From positions 600,999 through 650,327 of the forward strand of contig BJOX01000204.1 of assembly GCA_009731375.1 (NCBI GenBank): 49,329 nucleotides of DNA. Reading direction: 5' to 3'. Positions 10,707 to 18,950 of this stretch are shown in pieces (positions within the stretch are counted from its first letter, which is position 1; the number at the start of each line of letters is the position of its first letter). The notes under the pieces were generated by a model, which did not search any database, had not been told where the DNA came from, and was given only the letters and a program-made list of their open reading frames with translations. This DNA is from Paulinella micropora (lineage: Eukaryota; Cercozoa; Imbricatea; Euglyphida). The position numbers and the translations under genes were made by a program.

Positions 10707-11362
10707 GATAGAGCATTCAGAGTGGTTGTTCGGGGAATGAAGTGGTGGTGTCTGTGTCGGATGGGCTTTGGGGTTCGTCTTCTTCTGGAGGTGTCACTCC
10801 ACCCAACACATCCTCGAGATCCTCTACCTCCTTTACCATGTAAGGGAAAGAAGAAACGATGCCTCGTAAACGGGTTGTTGTGTTTGGTAGCAAGGGTAAG
10901 GACGCAATCATGCATAGCGTAATATAATTCTGTATAGAATTCATCATATTCCCCCTCCTGGCTCGTAACCAACCCGTCTGTCACTGTTCTACTCTTAAGT
11001 CCCTGATTGAGAGCAGTAACCAAGCGTTGTATTTCTTCGATGGGGGGTAGTCCTCCACCTTTTAACACCCGCTTTCCGTCCCTTACCCCAACGTTACTAT
11101 CCTCAACTCTACCTGGCTCTCCCTCTTCCATGACCTCAGGGGGTCCAAATAAAGATGATGAGAATGTATCAGATAGTGCAGTGGTAGGTTGAGGAGACGA
11201 AGTGTGGGTCAAAGTCGGTACAGACAAAGTAGGTACAGACGGTCTACCCTCTACTGCTCCCTCTCCTCCTACTTCTACTCCCCCTACTCCTACTCCTCCT
11301 ACTTTCACTCCTACTACCCCTGCTCCTAGTACTCCCCCTACTCCTTCCCCTATTTCTCCCAC
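10700..11362 (-). pseudogene. Copia Gag-Pol linker with Gly/Val/Ser-rich repeats
   Basis: 220 codons. The N-terminus is a Gly/Val-rich simple-sequence stretch; the middle has TALNQGLKSRTVTDGL and EFYTELYYAMHDCVL, which look like genuine protein. It lies between the zinc-knuckle ORF and protease. A (GTA)n microsatellite (about 11372-11440) has expanded just upstream. Confidence 0.45.
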
Positions 11363-11371
11363 TCCTCCTAT

Positions 11372-11396
11372 GGATGTAGTAGTGGTAGTGGTAGTA

Positions 11397-11440
<44 letters not shown>
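11372..11440 (+). repeat. (GTA)n microsatellite inside the copia coding region
   Basis: About 23 trinucleotide units (GTA, with GTG and GAA variants) expanded within the degenerate copia sequence. Translates to poly-Val or poly-Tyr; not a gene. Confidence 0.9.
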
Positions 11441-11442
<2 letters not shown>

Positions 11443-11956
11443 GTGTGCAAAGAGATGTAGTTGCGTTGTTGGATTAAGCAGGGTTGGTGTTTGCTTTCCA
11501 CAAAGTGATGTGTGTAAACAAAGTGGCGGGTTCGTAATACATAGCATCATGGGGGGGAAGCAACCCTAGGTTCAGTTTTTCCCTGTACTTGCTCAATATT
11601 TCACCTCTCTTCCTTTCTTGATCAACATGAAGTGAGCAAAAGTCATGGTCTATCAGTCTAGCAGCACACTTCCCACCCTGCACCCCTTTCTCGTCGCTCC
11701 CAATCTCCACGAGCACCTAACTGCTGTATCTGGCACTGCCGCCTCACACTGCTTTCTGCTTGTGACACGACAGTCCTATACGTACTGGTCTACCGTGGAG
11801 GTTGAGGGGTGGGCCACCTACTTCTCGTAACGTGACTAGGTTGTATTTTTTCACGAGTAATTTTACGTATCCTACCCTTGTACATCGGAGGGCCTTCCAA
11901 AGGTATGATTTGGTTTAGGGGAGTTGGGTCGCCAGCCATATTATTATCAAGGGTGG

Positions 11957-12645
11957 TCAAAAAATTATTCTCGTGAAGGGGTGGAATAGTGGGGCGAGTG
12001 TGTGTGGAGTCATTTTGTATAGATGATGCATGTCCTTTCTGCTCTCCTCTACGCACACCACTCTCAACACCTCCTCCCCCTCTACTTCTTGCGCCAGGTG
12101 GCTTAGATGTGAGAGATAAAGTGGCATGGGGGTGTTGTTTGAGGGTGGGGGGTTGTGTTCCTCAGCACACACACCACTATCATCTTCTTTCAGTCTCCCC
12201 ATCATCATAATTGCCATGTGGTGAATCCCCAACTCACCATCTACTTCTGATTCTTCTTCAGACTCAGAAGGAGATTGGTTAGTTGGGGGTTCATCTTCTT
12301 CTTCACTTTCAGAGTGGGAGGGTGAGTTAGAGGAGTCAGATGATTCAGCGTTTAAGCTTATCATTTTCTTCTTTTTAATGAAGTCGGCTGCTTTCAGCTT
12401 TCGTCCCTCTCCTCTGCTGCCTTCCTTTTTCTTCTTCTTTGCTCCTTCTTCTTTTTTCTTCTTGTGTCTGTCTGTCTTCTCACTCTGACTGTCCTCTCTC
12501 TTCTCCTTCCCACGCAACTTCTCAGAGACCCTAGTTCTCCTTCTTATGTGGCATTTCAAGGGACCATGTCCGTCCTTGGGACAGTCCTTGAGTTGACATC
12601 TGACTAGACAGAAAGCAATCTTATGGTCAGGGGACAGACAGTTCC
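11957..12645 (-). pseudogene. Copia Gag C-terminus with two zinc knuckles
   Basis: The open frame starts upstream of the first Met at 12559. It encodes two CCHC knuckles: CWNCLSPDHKIAFC (CX2CX4HX4C, the retroviral consensus) and CQLKDCPKDGHGPLKC (CX4CX4HX4C). A long Lys-rich, then Ser/Glu-rich tail follows (KKKKEEGAKKKKKEG; ESEEEDEPPTNQ). The knuckles bind the genomic RNA. The frame differs from the preceding gag ORF. Confidence 0.78.
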
Positions 12646-13017
12646 AACAAATACTGTCCTCCCCCTCACCATAAGCCTGTGTGATGACTTGCTCTTCTTC
12701 TTGCCCTGAGCTATTCCTGCTACTGTGTTGATAGTGATAGGGTTGCTCTTAGAGCTACCAGATCCGTAGAGTTTACGCATTCTAGTTTCTGATACATTGC
12801 TCTGAGCTAACTGCTCTACTACCTTGATGAACTCAGGCAGCTTAGGTCTTTGAGTAGGTAAGAGAGGACACCAAGTGTTACGACAGTAGGCTTGGTAGAC
12901 AGGTAGGTGTTTTAATTTCTTCATGATCATGCCTGTCTTCATTATCTCTGGTATCACTCTCATCGTCTTTTCTTGTGTTTTGATAGTCGTGAGATAGTCA
13001 GCTAGCCAGCTACTCAC
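12604..13017 (-). pseudogene. Copia Gag middle part
   Basis: 137 codons, basic and helical (MRKLYGSGSSKSNPITINT, IAQGKKKSKSS). The end of this frame runs across the first zinc knuckle in the wrong frame. Continues, after a break, the Gag fragment at 13023-13301. Confidence 0.5.
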
Positions 13018-13022
13018 CTCAC

Positions 13023-13301
13023 TTAAACCTTCTTAGGGTACGAGTGGTATAGTTTTTCCTGGTCCTCTTCAAACCTTATGAGGTCAAGACCTCCATAATG
13101 TTTTTGAAGGGTGAGGAAACACTTTACGCCGTCCGTATCCCCCTGCCTCATTATAGTCCACACCTTCCTATCGTGAGCACATGATTGAAGTAGAAAGGCA
13201 TAGAGCAATCTGTTTAGCTTAGCTTCTTTCTCTTTCGTGTAATATCTGGCTCCTAATTGTAATGAAAATAGCAATATCTGCTTACTCCCCCTTGTCAACA
13301 C
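13023..13301 (-). pseudogene. Copia Gag (capsid-like) fragment
   Basis: 92 codons. KCFLTLQKHYGGLDLIRFEE resembles the copia Gag segment in which a conserved W/F-L-x-Y pattern is followed by a basic helix. The match is by pattern only. Interrupted by frame breaks on both sides; about 250 bp upstream (13302-13557) is acidic or low-complexity and not open. Confidence 0.5.
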
Positions 13302-13557
13302 TGGTATTTTAGATTTTTGGTCCGTAGGTATAGCAGTGGCGGCCGGGGGGCAGAGGCAGTTTTTTCAATTACAGTTTCTTGACCCTCTTCTTTCTTTCCC
13401 TTGTCTTTCTCCTCTACCTTTACTACTACTGTCTCTTCTTCGTCCTCTTCTTCATCCTCTTCCTTTGCAGGTGATTTGAAGGGTGCATCTAAAGGGGAAT
13501 CAGATCGTACAGGTAGTTGTATAGGTTTGGCTAAGGGATGAGTCTCAAAGCCCGGAA

Positions 13558-13804
13558 TTATGGGTCGGAAAGGATTTCTGGATGTGTGACACCTATAACT
13601 GATGTAAAGGTGTATTCAAACAGCTCCCATTCTTTTCCATGATTGAACTTTGGAGGGTCTAGCCTCATTTTTACTAAGTCAGAACCTTGATACGCGATAT
13701 TGTTCGGGCGTACCAAGGGCGCAAGATAGGAGAGAACCTGGGCTCGACTACCAATGTTGCTTTCTCTGTGAGTAGAGAAGCGAGATAGAGTTAGGAAATG
13801 ATTA
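13558..13804 (-). pseudogene. Copia Gag N-terminal fragment, cut by insertion
   Basis: DPPKFNHGKEWELFEYTFTS fits the start of copia Gag (PPKFDG-x-W-x-x-W type). The first in-frame Met suited to the element is near 13672. The reading frame runs on into the gypsy LTR at 13805, so codons beyond that belong to the insertion and not to Gag. Confidence 0.6.
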
Positions 13805-14442
13805 TGTAACACCCACGGCATACTACATCGTTTTTACGCTATTAGGGTTTACGGGAATTTACTCGTGGAAGTAATTTCTTATTATTAAATGTTTTTAAGA
13901 TGAATTCTTATTATATTTCCGGTTCTGATTAATACATCCGGTTTTAACGTGGTTTTAGGATATGGAATATGAGAAGAAAGCTGGGATGCTTGGATCTCAT
14001 AGGACCTTAAAACCTACATCTAACACGTAACCGTTTACCGGAGTGGAGAAAGGTGTTCAGGATGCAGATTACATGATTATATAGCATCCATATTGAATAA
14101 TCTCCCACATTAATAGCGTTGACCCGATCCTTCTACATCATATGTAGTAACCGTTTGAAGTTTTGGAAAAACGTCACGGAAATTCCGTGAAATTTAGCCT
14201 TTTTCCCGTGACTGGGAATTTATGACTAAATAAGGGAAAATGCACTTACGGGTTGTTGTTTAGGGTCATAGGGACACTCCGGTTTGACCGGTGTTTTCCC
14301 TTTGGCTTGTTGTTTGGGTTCATATCTTACTTCCCTTTCTATTTTAGAAGTGGAGGCTAGCTTTGAACCAGTTGTGTTCATTATTAAATTCCATTTTTAC
14401 TTTTCTTTGAGCTCGTAAGGGTAGACCTCGGGTCATAATACA
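13805..14442 (+). repeat. Gypsy A 5' LTR (638 bp)
   Basis: TG…CA ends. Matches 32533-33228 with roughly twenty single-base differences by eye and lacks a 58-bp segment present in the 3' copy (about 32994-33051). Confidence 0.93.
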
Positions 14443-14444
14443 TT

Positions 14445-14460
14445 TGGAGTCCCTATGCCT
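14445..14460 (+). promoter_or_regulatory. Gypsy A primer-binding site
   Basis: TGGAGTCCCTATGCC begins two bases after the LTR. The stretch TTTGGAGTCC is identical in position and sequence to the site of gypsy B. It is complementary to a tRNA 3' end of …GGACUCCA; the tRNA is not identified. Confidence 0.75.
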
Positions 14461-15017
14461 TTTTCGAACTCATAAATTTTGGAATTTGGATCGACACACT
14501 CTCTGGGGACAATCAGTCACTGTTGTTGACTGTGTCTTGGTGAGAGTGTCAAGTAGCTTCTCAACTATCAGTACGCTGTACTGGTCGTGTGAGATAGTGC
14601 TTGCAGTCGTCTCGGGCAAGGGAAACTACAAGTGGTAAGGGGGGTTTTGGAGAAACAGGGAAGAACCCTGATTTCCAAACTTGGACCTTGACACCTAGGA
14701 GGTCAACATGTCAGCGATACTGGGTTTGGTGCTGACGTTGACCCATGGTATGTTTGTTTCGTTTAGCCTGGTGCTCTCTCATGGTTAGTTGAGTGAGAAG
14801 CACAGGTGGTTGAAAACTGGTCTGCTGTGGAAGATGTCTGCAGCTGGTGCAGGGAATGACCCATTATGCGCCTAGCAGGCAGTGTCAGAGCGGCCAGCAA
14901 TCATTATGGGAAAGAAGCATGCATTGTGTCTCTCTGTGGGAGGATGTGAGCTGGCGTATTGTCTCTCTTTTCTCTCCTGTAGTGAGTGGAAGGGAGAGCA
15001 TATCTATTTTTTTATTA
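14461..15017 (+). other. Gypsy A leader, first part
   Basis: 557 bp with no convincing ORF. It is interrupted at 15017/15018 by gypsy B and resumes at 25340. Confidence 0.6.
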
Positions 15018-15233
15018 TGTACTATCCCCCAACGATAGCTCAATGGAAGAGTAAGTAGGTAATATAACCAAACACAGTCCTCAAAAAAGAGAATGATGTC
15101 TCGTTATATTAGCTCAGTGACGCAAAGACAAAAAGCCGCCAAAAGACCAGGATCAAATTGGCATTTCAGACGTGTCAGGCAAGACGAAATCTATAAATGA
15201 GTTTTTTACCGGATAATTCGGGGGATGTCCTCA
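15018..15233 (-). repeat. Gypsy B 3' LTR (216 bp)
   Basis: Matches 25122-25339 with about seven substitutions and two small indels. The + strand contains TAGCTCAATGG (about 15038) and AGCTCAGTGAC (about 15111), resembling tRNA box A, and GGATCAAATTG (about 15150), resembling box B. Confidence 0.9.
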
Positions 15234-15236
15234 GTA

Positions 15237-15247
15237 CCCCCTCCCAG
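15237..15247 (-). promoter_or_regulatory. Gypsy B polypurine tract
   Basis: On the - strand CTGGGAGGGGGTAC sits directly before the 3' LTR start TGAGGACATC. Purine content and position fit a polypurine tract. Confidence 0.75.
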
Positions 15248-16055
15248 TTTTTTATGGTGGAACTTCGTTTCCGACATGATACGCTTTGAACTGATTTCTT
15301 TTCTGACTAAGATTCGTTTAGAGTTATGTATGAAGATACATCAACCCACGAATTAGCCGTTATAAAACAACAATGATACTTGCCCCGGTACCAATCGTAT
15401 ATATACTCTAGCACATTCAGTATCTATATTAAAATCTTCCTCTTTCTTCTGTCGATAAGATATTTGTGCAGTATGTCCAAGTATAATGTTTTATGGTTGA
15501 GTAATAATGTAATGTCGCCATTTCCATATATATGTAATAACCGGTCGTCGGTTTCCATAAATACATTTACTTTTTGTGAAGACATACCCTTGTATAAATC
15601 GGTATCATTTAATATAGTGTCAGGTGATCAAGTCTGACGACTATATCCGAAGTTGGGTTGAGTGCGCCCTAACCTTGCGATATGCCGATACAAGTAGAGA
15701 TCGATGGAATCCGGTGTAGCAGTTCATGTTATTAAAATATATCAGTTCTTGATTAGACTGTAGAGTCTTTAATGAGATCATCATTCTGGTACTAATGCGG
15801 GTCGTATCCAGGAAACACCATCGCTCACTCAAATAGCGATCCCGTAACGGTGCTGTTTCGTGGCCGTCTCGTCTGTCTCTGCCGAAGCAAGAGAATAGAA
15901 TGCCTATTTTTTGTCAGCTGTGTCTTGTTAATCTCTAGAAGAATGAATGCTGTAGTAGCTTTAATATCTAAGTAAGGTTGTCGGGACGATATTGGATCAA
16001 TGCTATGTTCGCAATCGATCAGGTCCACAATACTTCTAGAGAAAAAAAATACTTA
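15248..16055 (-). other. Gypsy B 3' untranslated region
   Basis: About 0.8 kb between the C-terminal domain stop and the polypurine tract. Short open stretches exist but show no conserved motif. Nothing further is recognised. Confidence 0.5.
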
Positions 16056-17525
16056 CTATAGACGCCGTTTACGCGCGCGGACTCCTTTACCTGGTGGAGG
16101 ACCTCCAACCAAAGTTAAGTCTAAGGTAGACTGTTCGAGGACGTCCCAAATTTTGTGAGGGATTGCGCCTTGTGCCAAGTCAAAAGGAATGTCCAGCACC
16201 CCTCGTGGTAGTGCTTGTATGGTCCACGCGGTATGATCTTTATCTGTGGGAGATATGGTATCATCCCATATCTCAAGTTTCTTGGTGTTTGTATATACTG
16301 GAAGGTATTGTCTTACTTTAGGATCTTCCACTGGATCCAGACTCCTCCAGAAATGTAAGACTAGTTGTATTATTTGTGCCGCAGTCGAAATTCGATTCGA
16401 TCGCGTATGGCGTTTGTGAGGTACTGCCATGACTCTCATGAGATATAAATCTGAGAGCGTGTCATCGGCTACGTGTTGAGCCGCAGGCCTCACCAAGTAA
16501 AAAGCGTCTTTGGCCCATGAAATATGTCCAATCGCATCTCCTTCTTTCCAACTGGGGTGAACGAGAGTGTCATTGCCCGCGCGAGGGTCTTGATCTCCGT
16601 CATCGCTCCCCTCTTGATGGACTCCTTGCGAACGTGCCGTCCTTATCGCCTTTCTCGGTCGGTCGTAGATAAGGTCGTTTTGCGCTCTACTTATTTGCGC
16701 CTCCGTGAACTTTCCTTCCGGCACGTTCGACTCCACCCTTTTGCGGGTCTGAGTCCCCGCCGCACTTTTGCGGTCGGTGACCCGCTTGTTCTCCAGCTCA
16801 GCCTCCTCCTTCTCCGCAATTGGTGCCCTGTAGGCATCCCGTTCCGAGATATCCTCCTGACGGATTGGTGGGACCTCTTTAAAGTCAGCCTCCATCCGTT
16901 TGAGTGCTTGATCAACGGACTCATCTTCAAGTAGGAAGGGATCATACTTAATCAGCCTTCGTACATTGACTATTTGAACTTTCCCTCTGCCCCTGATTTT
17001 ATAATTCAAAGGCCCCATCTGTTCCATGATCTGGTATGGTCCTTTCCAGGGGATGAACAGCTTCGAGCTGACTCCCTGAGGAACCTGAGGATGATACAGT
17101 AGTACAATATCCCCGACCTGACATCTGACTTGATCCAGGTGTGCCTGCCTGACACCTTCAGCATCAGTCTTCCTGCGCTCCGCCTCCCTATGCGCCTGTA
17201 CTATTTGCTCCGCCTCCATCTTCGCCCGAAGTCTCACCCCAAACAGCTCATCCTGATCTGCCCATGAATCTTTTGGGTGCAGCAGTGAGGCTGGGATGGC
17301 GGGCTCACGCCCATATACCAATTGGTATGGCGAGACGGAACCTTTTGAACCACCTAACGCTGTAGAGGGTATGCAATTCATAGCAAAGGCAAACGAGGAT
17401 GCTGCCTCCACCCATGCCTGTCGGTTCTCCTTCTTCATACAGTACATCTTCAGCGCAGCCTTGAGGGGTCTATGCACCCGCTCTATCTTGCCGTTCGCTT
17501 TGGGGTTATAGGCGGTGACATATTG
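16056..17525 (-). CDS. Gypsy B pol 3' part: end of integrase plus conserved C-terminal domain
   Basis: This stretch follows, in the same frame, the UGA at 17526-17528 that replaces the Trp codon of a YYGxxWQYVT block (gypsy A keeps WQYVT). It encodes the integrase Glu motif NGKIERVHRPLK, then GSVSPYQLVYGREPA, HPQVPQGVSSKLFIPWKGPY and INFNV-type beta segments of the integrase C-terminus. After a charged linker there is a domain of about 150 residues (WKEGDAIGHISWAKDAFYLV … LHFWRSLDPVED … WTIQALPRGVLDIPFDL … IPHKIWDVLEQS) that recurs in gypsy A. It is not a chromodomain by eye; function unknown. Ends ARKRRL. Confidence 0.85.
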   Translation of the reverse strand, partial: QYVTAYNPKANGKIERVHRPLKAALKMYCMKKENRQAWVEAASSFAFAMNCIPSTALGGSKGSVSPYQLVYGREPAIPASLLHPKDSWADQDELFGVRLRAKMEAEQIVQAHREAERRKTDAEGVRQAHLDQVRCQVGDIVLLYHPQVPQGVSSKLFIPWKGPYQIMEQMGPLNYKIRGRGKVQIVNVRRLIKYDPFLLEDESVDQALKRMEADFKEVPPIRQEDISERDAYRAPIAEKEEAELENKRVTDRKSAAGTQTRKRVESNVPEGKFTEAQISRAQNDLIYDRPRKAIRTARSQGVHQEGSDDGDQDPRAGNDTLVHPSWKEGDAIGHISWAKDAFYLVRPAAQHVADDTLSDLYLMRVMAVPHKRHTRSNRISTAAQIIQLVLHFWRSLDPVEDPKVRQYLPVYTNTKKLEIWDDTISPTDKDHTAWTIQALPRGVLDIPFDLAQGAIPHKIWDVLEQSTLDLTLVGGPPPGKGVRARKRRL

Positions 17526-18701
17526 TCATTTCATGCCGTAATATGCAGATAGCTTGTCGATGACTTCATTATTAAAGTCAGAGCCTCGATCTGAGCATAT
17601 TTTTCTCGGCACCCCAATCTGTGAGATGATCCTGTCAATCAACGCCTTGGCTGTTGTTTCGCCCGTAACGTCTTTGACTGGGACCACCCATACATAGTTG
17701 GTGGCTCTGTCTATGGCCGTTAGAAGGTATCTGTAACCTTCCGTCGTGACCGGGAAAGGTCCTACATGATCAGTGTGTAAGAACTCGAACATTCCTAAGT
17801 GTAAAGGAAAAGTCCCGATCAGGCCAAAATTCGCCTTCAATGGTGTTTTGGATGTCTTGCATGGGATGCATGCATTGACCTGTTCATCAATATTCTCCTT
17901 CATCTTCTTCCACCAGAATCGTCTCGAAATGAACATATGCGTTCTTTGTCGGCCCGGGTGCGCCAGTAGTGGGCAGTTATGAGCAGCGACAAAAATGATG
18001 TGTCTGAGTTTCTCAGGAACCCAGAGAGTCCATTTGTCTAGTTGTGATGCATAGCGCCCGTGTTGGCCTTTGTACCACAAGAGACCGTCTCTCCACCCCA
18101 TCTCCTTCTGTTGCTCCTTAATCTCCTTCGTCATTTTCAGCTCGTTCGGGTTCTTGTATAGCTGTATTAGCTCTTTGAACTCCGGATCGAGAGCCTGTTG
18201 CTGTCTCCATGCAGTGGGTGAGGCTATGTGGATAGTCCCATCCTCTAGCTGCACTCCTATCCTCTCAGGGTTTTCGTCTAACTCCTCCTTGTTCTCCTGC
18301 GGGGGTTCCGCATATGCTTCTTGCTTAATCTCTTCTTGTTTTATCTCCGCCTTCATATTCTCATATGCTTCATAGGACCACTCAGCATCCTCGAGGACAT
18401 GTGCTGTACAACATATCCCATGATCCGGACCTTGCGGGCTATGACGTAGACCCGATCGGTTATATCGGACCCCTCTCGCCATCTGCATCGACTCGATATG
18501 ATGCACTTCGTATGTGCAGTCTGGGGATAGATCCTCCATTTCTGCTGATGATACGAGAGCTACCACTTCCGAGTGAAACTCTAGCCTGGAGAGGCTGTCA
18601 GCGACAACAATTCGCTTGCCGGGTAGATGGACCATTGTAAAATTGAAACATGACAAGAATGCCTGCCATCTCGCTAGACGGCCGGTCTGTTCATGATTCA
18701 T
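17526..18701 (-). CDS. Gypsy B pol: RNase H end, H2C2 zinc site and integrase core
   Basis: 391 codons in the same frame as PR-RT. Starts TGRLARWQAFLSCFNFTMVH and GKRIVVADSLSR, the gypsy RNase H end. Then come HNCPLLAHPGRQRTH and CIPCKTS (H2C2 integrase zinc site), FLHTDHVGPFPVT (first Asp) and CSDRGSDFNNEV (second Asp). It stops at a UGA (17526-17528) in place of Trp within the conserved YYGxxWQ block. In frame after this stop the protein continues, so one point change separates it from the C-terminal part. Confidence 0.88.
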   Translation of the reverse strand: MNHEQTGRLARWQAFLSCFNFTMVHLPGKRIVVADSLSRLEFHSEVVALVSSAEMEDLSPDCTYEVHHIESMQMARGVRYNRSGLRHSPQGPDHGICCTAHVLEDAEWSYEAYENMKAEIKQEEIKQEAYAEPPQENKEELDENPERIGVQLEDGTIHIASPTAWRQQQALDPEFKELIQLYKNPNELKMTKEIKEQQKEMGWRDGLLWYKGQHGRYASQLDKWTLWVPEKLRHIIFVAAHNCPLLAHPGRQRTHMFISRRFWWKKMKENIDEQVNACIPCKTSKTPLKANFGLIGTFPLHLGMFEFLHTDHVGPFPVTTEGYRYLLTAIDRATNYVWVVPVKDVTGETTAKALIDRIISQIGVPRKICSDRGSDFNNEVIDKLSAYYGMK

Positions 18702-18950
18702 CAGCCATAGTAATTCTGGTGATCAGTCCTTACTATAAACTGAGGTCCACCCCATAAATACTCTCTCAACCGTTTGAGGGCCCAGACCACCGCCAGAGCC
18801 TCTCTCTGTCTCGTACAATAGTTTCGCTCCGCCGAGCCCAACTTTCTACTTATAAACATGATCGGGCGCAACTTTTTCTCCTCATCTTCCTGTTGTAAGA
18901 CTGCGCCGATCGCGAACTTTGATGCGTCTGTGTCGACTACGAATTTGTTT
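18702..18950 (-). pseudogene. Gypsy B pol: RNase H start in shifted frame
   Basis: Between the end of the RT frame (about 18945) and the start of the next ORF (18701), the RNase H motifs VVDTDASKFAIGAVLQQ, RQREALAVVWALKRLREYLW and TDHQN are found in the other reading frame. One extra base near AAACAAATTC (about 18945) and one missing base near 18712 account for this. Two opposite single-base errors suggest either recent mutation or residual assembly errors. Confidence 0.8.

Noticed and set aside
13805-13821. Met at 13821 as the copia Gag start
   Set aside because: It lies inside the inserted gypsy A LTR, so it cannot be the original start.
15038-15160. tRNA gene in the gypsy B LTR
   Set aside because: Box-like motifs exist, but no acceptor stem or complete cloverleaf could be formed.
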